DNA from: Comamonas resistens
GTDB taxonomy: Bacteria > Pseudomonadota > Gammaproteobacteria > Burkholderiales > Burkholderiaceae_C
Direction of reading: 5' to 3'
Assembly: GCF_030064165.1 (NCBI RefSeq)
Contig: NZ_CP125947.1
Coordinates: 124,001 to 188,000 of the forward strand
Length of the DNA: 64,000 bases
Program-made: the position numbers and the translations under genes
Notes under the pieces: generated by a model
The model's database searches: none
What the model was told of the DNA's origin: nothing
Seen by the model: only the letters and a program-made list of their open reading frames with translations
Shown: one piece after another, positions 1 through 8,483 of the stretch
How positions within the stretch are numbered: the first letter of the stretch is position 1
Layout: each line of letters begins with the position of its first letter

Positions 1-1259
1 CGGGCATGCAGAATGCGCTTGCAGGCCACGATGAAGGTGGCGGTGCGCAGTGTCACCTTGTGCTCCTGGGCCACGGCCCAGATACCGGCAAAGGCCTCCT
101 GCATGATGCGTACCAGACGGGCATTGATCTCGTCCTCGCTCCAGAAGAAGCTGGAAAAGTCCTGCACCCATTCAAAGTAGCTGACCGTCACGCCGCCGGC
201 GTTGGCGATCACGTCGGGCAGCACCAACACGCCCTTGTCGTTGAGGATGTCGTCGGCCTCGGGGGTGGTGGGGCCGTTGGCACCTTCGATCACCAGCTTG
301 GCCTTGATCTGGCCGGCGTTGTCCTTGGTGATCTGGCTTTCCAGCGCCGCAGGGATCAGGATGTCGCAGTCCACCGCCCAGAAGTCCGCGTTGTCCATGG
401 CTTCGGAGCCGGCAAAGCCGCCCACGCCGCCGGTGTTGCCCACATGTTCGAGCAGGGCCGGCACGTCCAGTCCATTGCTGTTGAAGATGGTGCCGGTATG
501 GTCCTGCACGGCCACCACCTTGGAGCCGGCTTCGGCGAACAGCTTGCCAGCCGTGCCGCCCACATTGCCAAAGCCTTGCACGGCCACGCGGGCGCCTTGC
601 AGGCTCAGGCCGGTCAGCTTGGCAGCTTCCACGCCCACGGTGAAGACGCCGCGGCCGGTCGCTTCCACCCGGCCCAGGGAGCCGCCCAGATCAATCGGTT
701 TGCCAGTGACCACGCCGGTGGCGGTGGCGCCGGTGTTCATGGAGTAGGTGTCCATCATCCAGGCCATGACCTGCCCGTTGGTGTTCACGTCCGGTGCCGG
801 GATGTCCTTGGAAGGGCCGATGAACAAGCCGATTTCGCTGGTGTAGCGGCGGGTCAGGCGCTCCAGCTCGGCGGTCGACAGTTTCTTGGGGTCGACGCGG
901 ATGCCGCCCTTGGCACCGCCGTAAGGCACGTTCACGGCGGCATTCTTGATGCTCATCCAGGCCGACAGGGCCATCACTTCGGAGAGGGTCACGTCCTGGT
1001 GGAAACGCACGCCGCCCTTGCCGGGGCCGCGGCTCAGATTGTGCTGGACGCGGTAGCCTTCAAAGTGGGCGATGGTGCCGTTGTCCATTTCGATGGGCAC
1101 GTCGACGATCAACATGCGCTTGGGGCGCTTGAGAGTTTCCACCCAACGGGCAAGAGAGCCCAGATAGGGGGTGACACGATCCACCTGTTGCAGGTAGTTG
1201 CCCCAGGGGCCGAGGTGATCGGGGTTCAGGTAGGAAGGCAGCGCATGGGCTTGAGACAT
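1..1259 (-). CDS. gdhA: Glu/Leu/Phe/Val dehydrogenase (glutamate dehydrogenase), 3' end outside window
   Basis: NAD(P)-dependent glutamate dehydrogenase, interconverting glutamate and 2-oxoglutarate plus ammonium in the cytoplasm. The minus-strand translation starts [20 protein letters not shown] and carries the family signature [10 protein letters not shown] followed by PYGGAKGGI, with the catalytic lysine in that stretch. A Rossmann motif ([13 protein letters not shown]) opens the nucleotide-binding domain. The frame is open to base 1, ending near KRILHA, so only the last dozen or so residues are missing from the usual length of about 430. ATG at 1257-1259 is chosen because the conserved N-terminus begins there. 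It is divergent from the FAH-family gene, across an intergenic region holding a perfect 19-bp palindrome. The family is certain; glutamate as substrate is inferred from similarity. Confidence 0.93.
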   Translation of the reverse strand, partial: MSQAHALPSYLNPDHLGPWGNYLQQVDRVTPYLGSLARWVETLKRPKRMLIVDVPIEMDNGTIAHFEGYRVQHNLSRGPGKGGVRFHQDVTLSEVMALSAWMSIKNAAVNVPYGGAKGGIRVDPKKLSTAELERLTRRYTSEIGLFIGPSKDIPAPDVNTNGQVMAWMMDTYSMNTGATATGVVTGKPIDLGGSLGRVEATGRGVFTVGVEAAKLTGLSLQGARVAVQGFGNVGGTAGKLFAEAGSKVVAVQDHTGTIFNSNGLDVPALLEHVGNTGGVGGFAGSEAMDNADFWAVDCDILIPAALESQITKDNAGQIKAKLVIEGANGPTTPEADDILNDKGVLVLPDVIANAGGVTVSYFEWVQDFSSFFWSEDEINARLVRIMQEAFAGIWAVAQEHKVTLRTATFIVACKRILHA

Positions 1260-1371
1260 GATGGGAGCCTGGTTGACTGATGTGCAGCGGCGCGAAATCT
1301 CGCGGTTCGCCGTCCGGAATCTCAGTGTGCGCGCACTGATGAATGCTGTCCAAGGCTAGTTGTTTGCAGGG

Positions 1372-1390
1372 TTATGCATTTGATGCATAA
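1372..1390. promoter_or_regulatory. Perfect inverted repeat between gdhA and FAH-family gene
   Basis: TTATGCAT-TTG-ATGCATAA: 8-bp perfect arms with a 3-bp spacer in the divergent intergenic region. A weaker repeat, CAGTG-N6-CACTG, lies at 1323-1338. This could be an operator for a dimeric regulator shared by the two genes; no regulator gene adjoins. Confidence 0.45.
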
Positions 1391-1444
1391 AGCCTTTTCC
1401 GCGCCGGCCGACGCGGCGGGGTGAAATTTGCCATCATCCCCTCC

Positions 1445-2368
1445 ATGGCTGAAAATAAAGATTGCTCAACTGGCTGGTGCGGCCCGGCGCCGTTTGCCAA
1501 CACTCCGCCCATAGGTCTGGCTCCCGAGCTGCAAAAGCAGGAAGACGTGCTGCCTGACTGGACGCAGATTGCCTCCGATCTGCCCGAGGATGCCTACGCC
1601 ACGGCCGATGCGCTGTGGTGGTCGCGCAAGCTGGGCGCTCCCCAGGCGCTGGGTGCGGACCTGGCACCACTGCTGGCTGGCGAGGATGACGCCCGCGCCG
1701 TGCAGCGCGCCCTGGCCAGAGCCTGGGACTGGTGGCCTGCCGACCGTGCGCCGCGCTACTGGAAGTCCGGCGGCGCGAGCCGCGAAGCGGCCTTGCTGCA
1801 TGTGCCGCTGCCCGAGAACGGCATCCATCTGGGCTTGGCGAAGGTCGCTGCGCCCGAGACCGTCTTCAATCTGCGCTGTGCCGAAGCCGAGATTGCCCTG
1901 CGCATAGGCCGGGATGTGAGCGCCGAACAGGCGGCTGCCCTGGATGAGGCTGGCGCATTGGCGCTGGTGGACGGCGTGGCCGTGGCCATCGAATGGGTGG
2001 ATGTGCGCTGGCGCGACGGGCTCGAGGCGCCTGCCCTGGCGCTGCTGGCCGATGGCCAATGTCATGGCGGGCTGGCGCTGGGCGACTGGCTGCCTGCTTC
2101 CGTCCTTTCGGGGCGTGACTGGTCGCAACAACGATGCGCTGTGACCGTCAATGGCGGCGAGGCCCAATGGTTTACCGGCACGCACAGCCTGGGTGACCCG
2201 GCCTGGCTGTTGCGCGACTGGCTGAAGCATGTGGCCCGTGAATATGGCAGCGTGCCGGCTGGCACGGTGGTGACCACGGGTACCTGGTGCGGCTGCATGC
2301 CTCTCAATGCCGGCGATGGTTTCGAGGTGGAGTTTGAAGGACTGGGCCGCCTGGGCTGGCAGTTTTGA
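1445..2368 (+). CDS. Fumarylacetoacetate hydrolase (FAH) family protein
   Basis: A 307-residue FAH/MhpD-fold enzyme. Family traits: an acidic metal-binding segment (AEIALRIGRDV), the conserved region around AIEWVDVRW, and a C-terminal block VVTTGTWCG followed by AGDGFEVEFEGLG, typical of 2-keto-4-pentenoate hydratases and acylpyruvate hydrolases. About 120 N-terminal residues, rich in Trp and Ala, precede the catalytic fold. ATG at 1445 is preferred over an upstream in-frame GTG at 1421; neither has a strong ribosome-binding site. It stands alone, divergent from gdhA and convergent with the PPK2 gene. Members hydrolyse or hydrate C-C bonds of 2-keto acids; the substrate cannot be told from sequence. 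Confidence 0.8.
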   Translation: MAENKDCSTGWCGPAPFANTPPIGLAPELQKQEDVLPDWTQIASDLPEDAYATADALWWSRKLGAPQALGADLAPLLAGEDDARAVQRALARAWDWWPADRAPRYWKSGGASREAALLHVPLPENGIHLGLAKVAAPETVFNLRCAEAEIALRIGRDVSAEQAAALDEAGALALVDGVAVAIEWVDVRWRDGLEAPALALLADGQCHGGLALGDWLPASVLSGRDWSQQRCAVTVNGGEAQWFTGTHSLGDPAWLLRDWLKHVAREYGSVPAGTVVTTGTWCGCMPLNAGDGFEVEFEGLGRLGWQF

Positions 2369-2481
2369 TTCTCAAAAACAAGAGCGGATGGCGCTGTATG
2401 GGTCTGGGTTACAAAGCCTTTTGTGCTTGAAACCTGGTCTTCACAAGCGCCAGCCGCTTTTGTTTTGCGAGCAAGCCCGGC

Positions 2482-3624
2482 TTACTTCACCTTGATCTTC
2501 TCCAGCGCCGGTGCGCCGGGCGGATATTTCAGCTCGAGATTGCTCAGAACCTCGCGCAGCACGGTGGCAATCATCAGATTGCGGTGCGTCTTGGAGTCCG
2601 CTGGCACGATGGTCCAAGGCGCCCAGGGCGTGTGCGTGGCGGCCAGCAGCTGGGCATAGGCCTGCTGGTATTCGTTCCACTGGGCGCGCACCTTGAGGTC
2701 GCCTTCGTCAAATTTCCAGTGCTTGCACGGGTCGTCCAGGCGTTCCTGCAGGCGCTGGCGCTGCTCGTCCTTGCTGATGTGCAGCATGAACTTGACGATG
2801 ACCGTTCCCGTCTCGCTGAGCATGCGCTCGAAGTCGTTGATCTGGGCATAGCGCTGGGTCTGCTGCTCGGGCGTGATCCACTGGTTGACCACGGGCACCA
2901 GCACGTCTTCGTACTGGCTGCGGTTGAAGACCACGATTTCGCCGCTGGCCGGTATCTGCAGATGGATGCGCCATAGATAGTCGCGTGCCTTTTCGGTCTC
3001 GGTCGGGGCTTTCCAGCCCACGGTGCGCACGCCCAGAGGTGTCATCTGGCTGAACACGCCGCGCAGCGTGCCGTCCTTGCCGGCCGCATCCATGCCTTGC
3101 AGGATCACCAGCAGCTTGAAGCGTCGGTCGGCGTAGAAGATGTTCTGCAACTCATCCAGCTCGGTGGCGAGCTTGAACACCGTCTCCTTGTCCTGCTGCT
3201 TGCCCTTGCCCAGGGAAAAAGGCTTGGCGGACGGGTCAAAGGCCGCCAGATCGACCGCGCCCGGCTTGGCTTCATGTGCAGCGCGACTGTCCTGGGGCTG
3301 GCCGGGCTGCCATTGCTGCCACAGCTTGCGCAGCGGCTTGTCCTTGCTGTGGAAGGGGTAGACATTGGCGCTGCTGTCGCCTGGCTGGTGCAGGGGCGCG
3401 GTAGCGGCGGTGATGGCGGCTACCGGAGCATCTTCGTGCCTGGGCGGTTTGGCAGGCAGGATCGTCACGGCAGGCGTCTTGATTGCGGCTGTCTTGACCG
3501 CCGGCCTGACGTTTTGCATGGACTCGCTGGTAGGAAACGGCAGAGTCTTGGCCGCAGCGGCCGGACCGGCTTTGGCGGGCGCGGTTTTGACGGGAGGCTT
3601 GGCAGGGGCTGGCGGGCGGGGCAT
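2482..3624 (-). CDS. Polyphosphate kinase 2 family protein (polyphosphate:nucleotide phosphotransferase)
   Basis: A 380-residue PPK2-family enzyme, which transfers phosphate between polyphosphate and nucleotides. The catalytic core (about residue 130 to the end) has a Walker A motif, LVILQGMDAAGKDGTLRGVF, the block GVRTVGWKAPT and a Walker B-like FNRSQYEDVLVPVV. The first roughly 110 residues are a low-complexity Pro/Ala/Lys/Thr-rich extension not needed for the fold. The ATG at 3624 is preceded by AGGAG (3633-3637) at good spacing, so a longer upstream reading frame is rejected. It is encoded alone. I cannot decide whether it prefers AMP, ADP or GDP. Confidence 0.88.
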   Translation of the reverse strand: MPRPPAPAKPPVKTAPAKAGPAAAAKTLPFPTSESMQNVRPAVKTAAIKTPAVTILPAKPPRHEDAPVAAITAATAPLHQPGDSSANVYPFHSKDKPLRKLWQQWQPGQPQDSRAAHEAKPGAVDLAAFDPSAKPFSLGKGKQQDKETVFKLATELDELQNIFYADRRFKLLVILQGMDAAGKDGTLRGVFSQMTPLGVRTVGWKAPTETEKARDYLWRIHLQIPASGEIVVFNRSQYEDVLVPVVNQWITPEQQTQRYAQINDFERMLSETGTVIVKFMLHISKDEQRQRLQERLDDPCKHWKFDEGDLKVRAQWNEYQQAYAQLLAATHTPWAPWTIVPADSKTHRNLMIATVLREVLSNLELKYPPGAPALEKIKVK

Positions 3625-3730
3625 GGATGAAACTCCTGTGCGGGGTAGCGGTGCTATGGATTGACGAGCGCAAAGCGCCTTTGTCTGCTGCGCTTGACGC
3701 TGTTTTGCCACAAAAATCCGGGTTCCGGCG

Positions 3731-4645
3731 TCAGCAATTGTCTGCTTGCCTTTCGCGCAACAACTGCAGGAAGCGTCGTGCGGCCAGGCCCATGGGGCGC
3801 TCCTTGGACCAGACCCAGTCGACGAACAGCGTGGTGCCGTTGCTCAGGCTTTGCACGGGAATCACCATCAGGCTGCCGGCAGCGATATGGGGTTCCACCC
3901 GGCTCAGGGGCAGCCAGCCCCAGCCCAGGCCCGCGCTGATGAGGGACAGCGCCGCCTGGTGGCTGTCCGTGCGCCAGCGCTGTTGGGCGAAGACAAAGCG
4001 CGCGTCGATCTGCGCCAGGTCGCGGCTGGCCATCAGGATCTGCCGCGCGGCGGCCAGTTGTTCCACGGTCAACCTGGCCTTGGGGCCTTGTTCGGCCATG
4101 GCCTTCTGCCAGGGCGCGAAGCTGGGGGCCATCACGGCCACCAGGGTCTCGCGGCCCATTTCCTGGAAGCCTTCGCGGCCGTCGATGGCAGGGCGCTCGA
4201 AGACCAGGGCCAGGTGGGCTCGCCCTGTATGCAACAGTTCGAGCGCATCGTTTTGCGAGGCGGCCAGCACCTCGATGGGCAGGGTCGGAAACTCCTGCAC
4301 CAGTTGGGCCAGGGTGCCGGTCCAGTGGGTAGATTGCAGCTCGGGCGCAATGGCCAGCGTCAGCCGCTCCTCCAGGCCCTGGTGCAGGGCGCTGGCCTGC
4401 CAGTTGAGCTGCTGCAGCTGCTCGGCCAGCAGGCGTGCCTGCGGCTCCAGCGCACGTGCGGCTGCCGTGGGCACGGGCTCGCGCCCGCTGCGGTCGAAGA
4501 GCTGCAGGTCCAGTTCGGCCTCCAGCTGGGCAACGGCCATGCTGACGGCCGATGGCACGCGCCCCAGCTTGCGCGCGGCGGCGGAAAAAGAGCCGGCATC
4601 AAGCACGGCCAGAAACAGGGGGACTTGGTCGGCGGCAAATGGCAT
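3731..4645 (-). CDS. LysR-family transcriptional regulator, divergent from PACE efflux gene
   Basis: A 304-residue LysR-type regulator. The N-terminal winged helix (residues 1-60) shows FLAVLDAGSFSAAARKLG followed by PSAVSMAVAQLE, and an effector-binding domain follows. The ATG at 4645 gives the canonical LysR start (MPFAADQVPLFLAV); a longer frame to 4768 would run into the divergent gene and is rejected. It shares a 71-bp intergenic region with the PACE efflux gene, the arrangement seen for AceR/AceI, so it probably controls that gene. A CTGAAA...TTTCAG inverted pair lies at 4666-4671 and 4694-4699 in the shared promoter. Confidence 0.88.
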   Translation of the reverse strand: MPFAADQVPLFLAVLDAGSFSAAARKLGRVPSAVSMAVAQLEAELDLQLFDRSGREPVPTAAARALEPQARLLAEQLQQLNWQASALHQGLEERLTLAIAPELQSTHWTGTLAQLVQEFPTLPIEVLAASQNDALELLHTGRAHLALVFERPAIDGREGFQEMGRETLVAVMAPSFAPWQKAMAEQGPKARLTVEQLAAARQILMASRDLAQIDARFVFAQQRWRTDSHQAALSLISAGLGWGWLPLSRVEPHIAAGSLMVIPVQSLSNGTTLFVDWVWSKERPMGLAARRFLQLLRERQADNC

Positions 4646-4716
4646 GCTGCGATGTATCAGAAAAACTGAAAGAAGCTGACTTTTATCTTCAATTTTCAGA
4701 ACATACACTGCCTCCC

Positions 4717-5250
4717 ATGTCTCAACAAGTTTCTGTTTCCACTGCGGCGATTGCCTCTGCATCCGCATCGCCTTCCGTTTCCAGCACCGCCCGCGAGGAG
4801 GCCCGTGCGCAGGCCACAGGCCTGCAGGGCCCCAAGCGTCGCATCGTCTATGTCGGTCTGTACGAAACCATTGCCATCATCGTCTCCAGCCTGATCTTCA
4901 TGGCCATAGGCCAAAAGGCCAGCGACTCCGGCGTCATGGCCGTGGCGGCCTCCGTCATTGCCATCTGCTGGAATCTGAGCTTCAACTACCTGTTTGAAAA
5001 ATGGGAAGCCAGCCAGAGCGTCAAGGGACGCTCGGTGCTGCGCCGTGTGGTGCATGCCATCGGCTTTGAAGGCGGTATCGCCGCCATGCTGATCCCGCTG
5101 ATGGCCTGGTGGTTCAACATCTCGCTGTGGGAAGCTGCGGTGATGGAAGCCGGCCTGCTGGTGTTCTTCATGGTCTACACCTTTGCCTTCAACTGGGGCT
5201 TTGACCGCCTCTTCGGCCTGCCCGCTTCCGCCCAGGCGCTGACGAAATGA
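4717..5250 (+). CDS. PACE-family (AceI-like) multidrug/biocide efflux transporter
   Basis: A 177-residue inner-membrane protein with four predicted membrane helices arranged as two bacterial transmembrane pair (BTP) units. Diagnostic PACE motifs are present: RIVYVGLYETIAI, with the conserved membrane Glu of helix 1; WNLSFNYLFEKWE; RVVHAIGFEGG; and FAFNWGFDRLF. Known members export chlorhexidine, acriflavine or short diamines in exchange for protons. About 38 Ser/Ala-rich cytoplasmic residues precede helix 1. ATG at 4717 is chosen because upstream in-frame codons overlap the divergent LysR gene. A strong bidirectional terminator follows 50 bp after the stop. Confidence 0.88.
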   Translation: MSQQVSVSTAAIASASASPSVSSTAREEARAQATGLQGPKRRIVYVGLYETIAIIVSSLIFMAIGQKASDSGVMAVAASVIAICWNLSFNYLFEKWEASQSVKGRSVLRRVVHAIGFEGGIAAMLIPLMAWWFNISLWEAAVMEAGLLVFFMVYTFAFNWGFDRLFGLPASAQALTK

Positions 5251-5263
5251 AGATGACTCAAAA

Positions 5264-5290
5264 CGGCTGCAGGCGCTGATGGGCAGCTAT
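5264..5290. repeat. Degenerate intergenic hairpin repeat, family 1
   Basis: CGGCTGCAGGCGCTGATGGGCAGCTAT resembles the GCTG-GCGC-spacer-GCAGCTAT hairpin elements also seen near 17.1, 20.7, 27.7, 30.5 and 50.3 kb. This copy is short and degraded. Confidence 0.4.
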
Positions 5291-5301
5291 CCATCAATAA
5301 A

Positions 5302-5328
5302 AAAGGGCGGGTCTTAGACCCGCCCTTT
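5302..5328. terminator. Bidirectional rho-independent terminator
   Basis: Perfect 12-bp stem AAAGGGCGGGTC / GACCCGCCCTTT with a TTA loop and A/T-rich flanks on both sides. It lies between the convergent PACE and gltS genes and can serve both. Confidence 0.9.
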
Positions 5329-5350
5329 CTTCATCCTGAAGCCTTCGGCA

Positions 5351-6589
5351 TCAGCGCAGCACGCTGATGAACCCCTGCAGCGCAAATGCGTTGATGATGT
5401 CGATGAAGAAGGCGCCGACCAGCGGCACGATCAGAAAGGCCTTGTGCGAGGGGCCGTACTGGTTGGTGATGGCCTGCATATTGGCCACGGCCGTGGGCGT
5501 GGCACCCATGCCGAAGCCGCAGTGACCGGCGGCCAGCACGGCGGCGTCGTAGTTCTTGCCCATGATGCGGAAAGTCACAAGGGCCGCGTACAGGGCCATC
5601 ATCACGGTCTGCGCGGCCAGGATGATCATCAGCGGGCCGGCCAGGTCGGTCAGCTCCCACAGCTTGAGCGACAGCAGCGCAATGGCCAGGTAGATGGATA
5701 GCGCTGCATTGCCGAACACATCGATGGCACGGTCGAAGACCTTGATGCCGAAAATATAGTCCAGCGCATTGCGGATCACCACGCCGCCGCCCAATGCCCA
5801 GACGAAGGTGGGCAGCTGGATGGCCGTGCCCTTGGTCACGCCGGTCATGAATTCGGCAAAAGCCAGGCATCCGGCAAACAGGGCCAGTGTTTCCACGGCC
5901 GCGTCAGCAGTGATCAGGCGGGGCGCCTTGCTGGGGGATTCAAAGTTGGCCACCTCGTTGCCTTCAGGCACGGTGCTGGCGCTGGGGCTCAGCTGTTCGT
6001 CCTCGGTCCGGGGTGATGCGAGCTGATTCTTGGTGATCAGACGCTTGGCCAGAGGGCCGCCCAGCAGGCCGCCGATGACCAGGCCGAAGGTGGCGCAGGC
6101 GATGCCCAGGGTCGTGGCGCCGGTCAGTCCATATTCGCTCTCCAGCACCGAGCCCCAGGCGCCGGCCGTGCCGTGGCCACCCACCAGGGTGATGGAGCCC
6201 GCCACCAGACCGATCAGCGGATCCAGGCCCAGAACCTTGGCCAGGCCCACGCCGACCGCGTTCTGCACGACGATGAACACGGCAATCACGCCGAGGAAGA
6301 CGAACAGCGCAGAGCCGCCTTCACGCAGCTTGGTGAAGTTGGCGCTCAGGCCGATGGAGGAGAAAAACACCAGCATGAAGGCCGACTGCAGGCTGCCTTC
6401 AAAGCTCACGGTCAGCCCCGTGATCTGATGCAGGGCGAAGATGGTGGCGGCAACCACCAAGCCGCCAGAGACGGGCTCGGGGATGTTGAAGTCGCGCAGA
6501 AAGCGGATGTGTCGCGTCATGAACTTGCCAAGCAAGAGCACGAGGACGGCCATGATCAAGGTGTAGTACGCGCCAAAGGTCACGTTCAT
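5351..6589 (-). CDS. gltS: Sodium/glutamate symporter
   Basis: A 412-residue inner-membrane Na+/glutamate symporter of the ESS family, importing glutamate. Two inverted halves of about five helices each are visible. Each half ends in a pore-loop region: VAGSITLVGGHGTAGAW in the first, and AAGHCGFGMGATPTAVANM in the second. The halves are joined by a hydrophilic loop (about residues 215-255, rich in Ser, Glu and Pro). ATG at 6589 follows GGAG on the minus strand and gives the normal N-terminus MNVTFGAYYTLIMAVLVLLLG; the frame extends further upstream without conserved sequence. It is divergent from yjfI across 417 bp. Confidence 0.93.
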   Translation of the reverse strand: MNVTFGAYYTLIMAVLVLLLGKFMTRHIRFLRDFNIPEPVSGGLVVAATIFALHQITGLTVSFEGSLQSAFMLVFFSSIGLSANFTKLREGGSALFVFLGVIAVFIVVQNAVGVGLAKVLGLDPLIGLVAGSITLVGGHGTAGAWGSVLESEYGLTGATTLGIACATFGLVIGGLLGGPLAKRLITKNQLASPRTEDEQLSPSASTVPEGNEVANFESPSKAPRLITADAAVETLALFAGCLAFAEFMTGVTKGTAIQLPTFVWALGGGVVIRNALDYIFGIKVFDRAIDVFGNAALSIYLAIALLSLKLWELTDLAGPLMIILAAQTVMMALYAALVTFRIMGKNYDAAVLAAGHCGFGMGATPTAVANMQAITNQYGPSHKAFLIVPLVGAFFIDIINAFALQGFISVLR

Positions 6590-7006
6590 AAATAATCTCC
6601 AAAGGGTTCCAGGCGACGACGGGTGGCCCAGCCAGCAGCGGGCGGGCCTGTCGTGCGCGGGTGCGTACTGCGTGCGGAGGCTGCACCGATGGTGCCAAAG
6701 CCCGCAAAAGCATTGCTGTAGGTACTTGTCCAGTTGTGGGGACAGCCTGCCCCAGAGGGCAGGCCACAACCAGCCGACCTCGCGTGCATGAGGTCATGCA
6801 ACACAGGCCATAGCGTGAATATGCGCGAAATGCGATGTCTGCATTCGCTGTTAGCGAAATTACCTTGGCGTTTACCCGCATTTTCATAAAGCTGACAAGC
6901 GGGGATCTGCTAATAGGGCGCTCCCAAAAGGGCTCGCCAAGTGGTTGTTGCAAATAAATACATATCACATGTACACATGACATGTGATGAATGCTAAGGT
7001 CAAAGC
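6590..7006. other. gltS-yjfI divergent intergenic region
   Basis: 417 bp without a supported gene. It must carry the gltS promoter (minus) and the yjfI promoter (plus). Near the middle is TTCGCT-GTT-AGCGAA (6844-6858), and close to yjfI a 25-bp palindrome is listed separately. Nothing else is recognisable. Confidence 0.6.
6964..6988. promoter_or_regulatory. Palindromic operator candidate before yjfI-pspA operon
   Basis: ATCACATGT-N7-ACATGTGAT: perfect 9-bp arms. The spacer itself contains ACATG, so the site reads as overlapping ACATGT units. It lies 18 bp upstream of the yjfI start, a position suited to repression. Confidence 0.55.
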
Positions 7007-7645
7007 ATGGAACATAAGACATCAGCCCACTACCAGAGATTGCACCGGCAAAGACTGCGTGAGCAGGGGCTGGTGAAGAAGGAAGTCTGGATTCTTCCCG
7101 AGCACAGCCCGCTGCTGCAGCGGCTGGAAAAGCAGATGCGCCTGCCACAGGCGCTGCCGGACTCATTGCTGATCGACCACAAGGAGGGCTCTATGGATAG
7201 TGCAAACCATGCGTACTCGAGTATTCACAGCTTGGCCGACGACCTGCAGCAAAGCGCGCTGGCGCGCGATGGCAGGTTGCATGTCGAGGTGCTTGAGGGT
7301 GCCGATGCCAGCGTGCTGGTGACCCTGCCGGAGTTCGGCGACCTGCCTGTGCACCTGGCCCTCTCGGGCGAGCAACTGGTGGTGGAGGCCTTTCTCTGGC
7401 CTGCCGACCAGGTCAAGGACCGTGCAGGCCTGAACGAGCAGATCCTGCGCCTGCAAAAGCTCTTTCCCTTCACGACCATGGCGCTGGAGCCCATGGCCCA
7501 CGGCGGCGAAGGCTATGTGATGTTCGCGGCCCTGAGGGCGACCAGCAGCTGCGAGGACATCGTCAGCGAAATCCTCACGTTGTCCGACAGCGTGATCCAG
7601 GCCACCGAAGCGCTGCAAGCCCATTTGTCGCTGGCGCAGGCCTGA
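7007..7645 (+). CDS. yjfI: YjfI family protein (DUF2170)
   Basis: A 212-residue cytoplasmic protein matching the YjfI/DUF2170 family in layout. The N-terminus (residues 1-45) is basic and helical (RLHRQRLREQGLVKKEVWIL), resembling small DNA-binding or adaptor segments. The rest is an acidic alpha/beta domain with LVTLPEFGDLPVHLALSGEQ and the terminal DIVSEILTLSDSVIQATEAL. AAGGT lies 6 bp before the ATG. It is the first gene of a run with pspA, yqiJ, yqiK and a large AAA+ ATPase; in E. coli yjfI likewise precedes a pspA paralogue (yjfJ). Its biochemical role is unknown. Confidence 0.85.
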   Translation: MEHKTSAHYQRLHRQRLREQGLVKKEVWILPEHSPLLQRLEKQMRLPQALPDSLLIDHKEGSMDSANHAYSSIHSLADDLQQSALARDGRLHVEVLEGADASVLVTLPEFGDLPVHLALSGEQLVVEAFLWPADQVKDRAGLNEQILRLQKLFPFTTMALEPMAHGGEGYVMFAALRATSSCEDIVSEILTLSDSVIQATEALQAHLSLAQA

Positions 7646-7694
7646 AGCGTGTCAGACCCTTTTCCTCTACAACCCACAGCCCCAGGAGAACATC

Positions 7695-8402
7695 ATGGCA
7701 GTTTGGAACAAGCTGGTGACAGCACTGCGCGGCGCGGCCCATGAGGCCGGGGAAGCCGTCACGGACAGCCAGGCGCTGCGCATACTCGACCAGGAAATCC
7801 GCGATGCTGACAATGACCTGAGCAAGTCCCGCGAAGCGCTGGCCGAGATCATGGCCAAGCAAAAGCTTGCGGCCGGCAAGCTGCAGACCACGCAGTCCAG
7901 GCTTGCCGAATACGAAGGCTATGCCGTCAAGGCGCTGGATACCGGCGACGAGACGCTGGCGCTGGAAGTGGCCGGCAAGGTTGCCCTGCTGGAAGCGCAG
8001 CGTGACGAGGAGCAGGCGCAGCTGCAGGCTTTCACCCTGAGCGTGGAGCAACTGCGCGAGGCCATACAGACGGCACAGACCAATATCCGCCGCCTCAAGC
8101 AACAGGCCGATACGGTCAAGGCTACCGAAAGCGTGCAGCGCGCCCAGGCCACGGTGGCGGGCCGTTATACGGGCTCGCAATCGCGCGTGCAGACGGCGCT
8201 GGATTCGCTGGAGCGCATCAAGCAAAAACAGGCCGAGCGCGGCGCGCGGCTGCAAAGCGCGGCCGAGCTGGCACAGGACGGCACGGAAGATGCGCTGGAT
8301 GCCAAGCTCAGGGCTGCGGGCATTGCCCCCCAGGCCGGCGACGCCAGAACCGTGCTGGAGCGCCTGAAGGCCCAGCGCGCGGGCGGCGACAAGCCCGCTT
8401 GA
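7695..8402 (+). CDS. pspA: PspA/IM30 family protein (YjfJ-type)
   Basis: A 235-residue PspA/IM30 (bacterial ESCRT-III-like) protein. It is mostly long alpha-helical coiled coil: N-terminal helix AVWNKLVTALRGAAHEAGEA, then a hairpin region (residues about 28-190) rich in Ala, Gln, Glu and Lys. The C-terminus carries a short helix (DALDAKLRAAGI). Family members bind stressed inner membrane and polymerise. AGGAG is correctly spaced before the ATG. It lies 49 bp after yjfI and 81 bp before yqiJ, all co-directional, so one operon is likely. There is no pspF/pspBC nearby, so sigma54-type control is not indicated. Confidence 0.92.
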   Translation: MAVWNKLVTALRGAAHEAGEAVTDSQALRILDQEIRDADNDLSKSREALAEIMAKQKLAAGKLQTTQSRLAEYEGYAVKALDTGDETLALEVAGKVALLEAQRDEEQAQLQAFTLSVEQLREAIQTAQTNIRRLKQQADTVKATESVQRAQATVAGRYTGSQSRVQTALDSLERIKQKQAERGARLQSAAELAQDGTEDALDAKLRAAGIAPQAGDARTVLERLKAQRAGGDKPA

Positions 8403-8483
8403 CGTTGGCCCGGGCAAGGGCAGGAGCAACAAGAGGCTGCCGGGGCCTCCCGGGCAATACCTCACCGTACGAAAGGAAACAAT

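Noticed and set aside
2385..2470. Possible hairpin repeat between the FAH and PPK2 genes
   Set aside because: Some similarity to family 1 (CACAAGCGCCAGCCGCTTTTG), but the inverted half is too diverged to support it.
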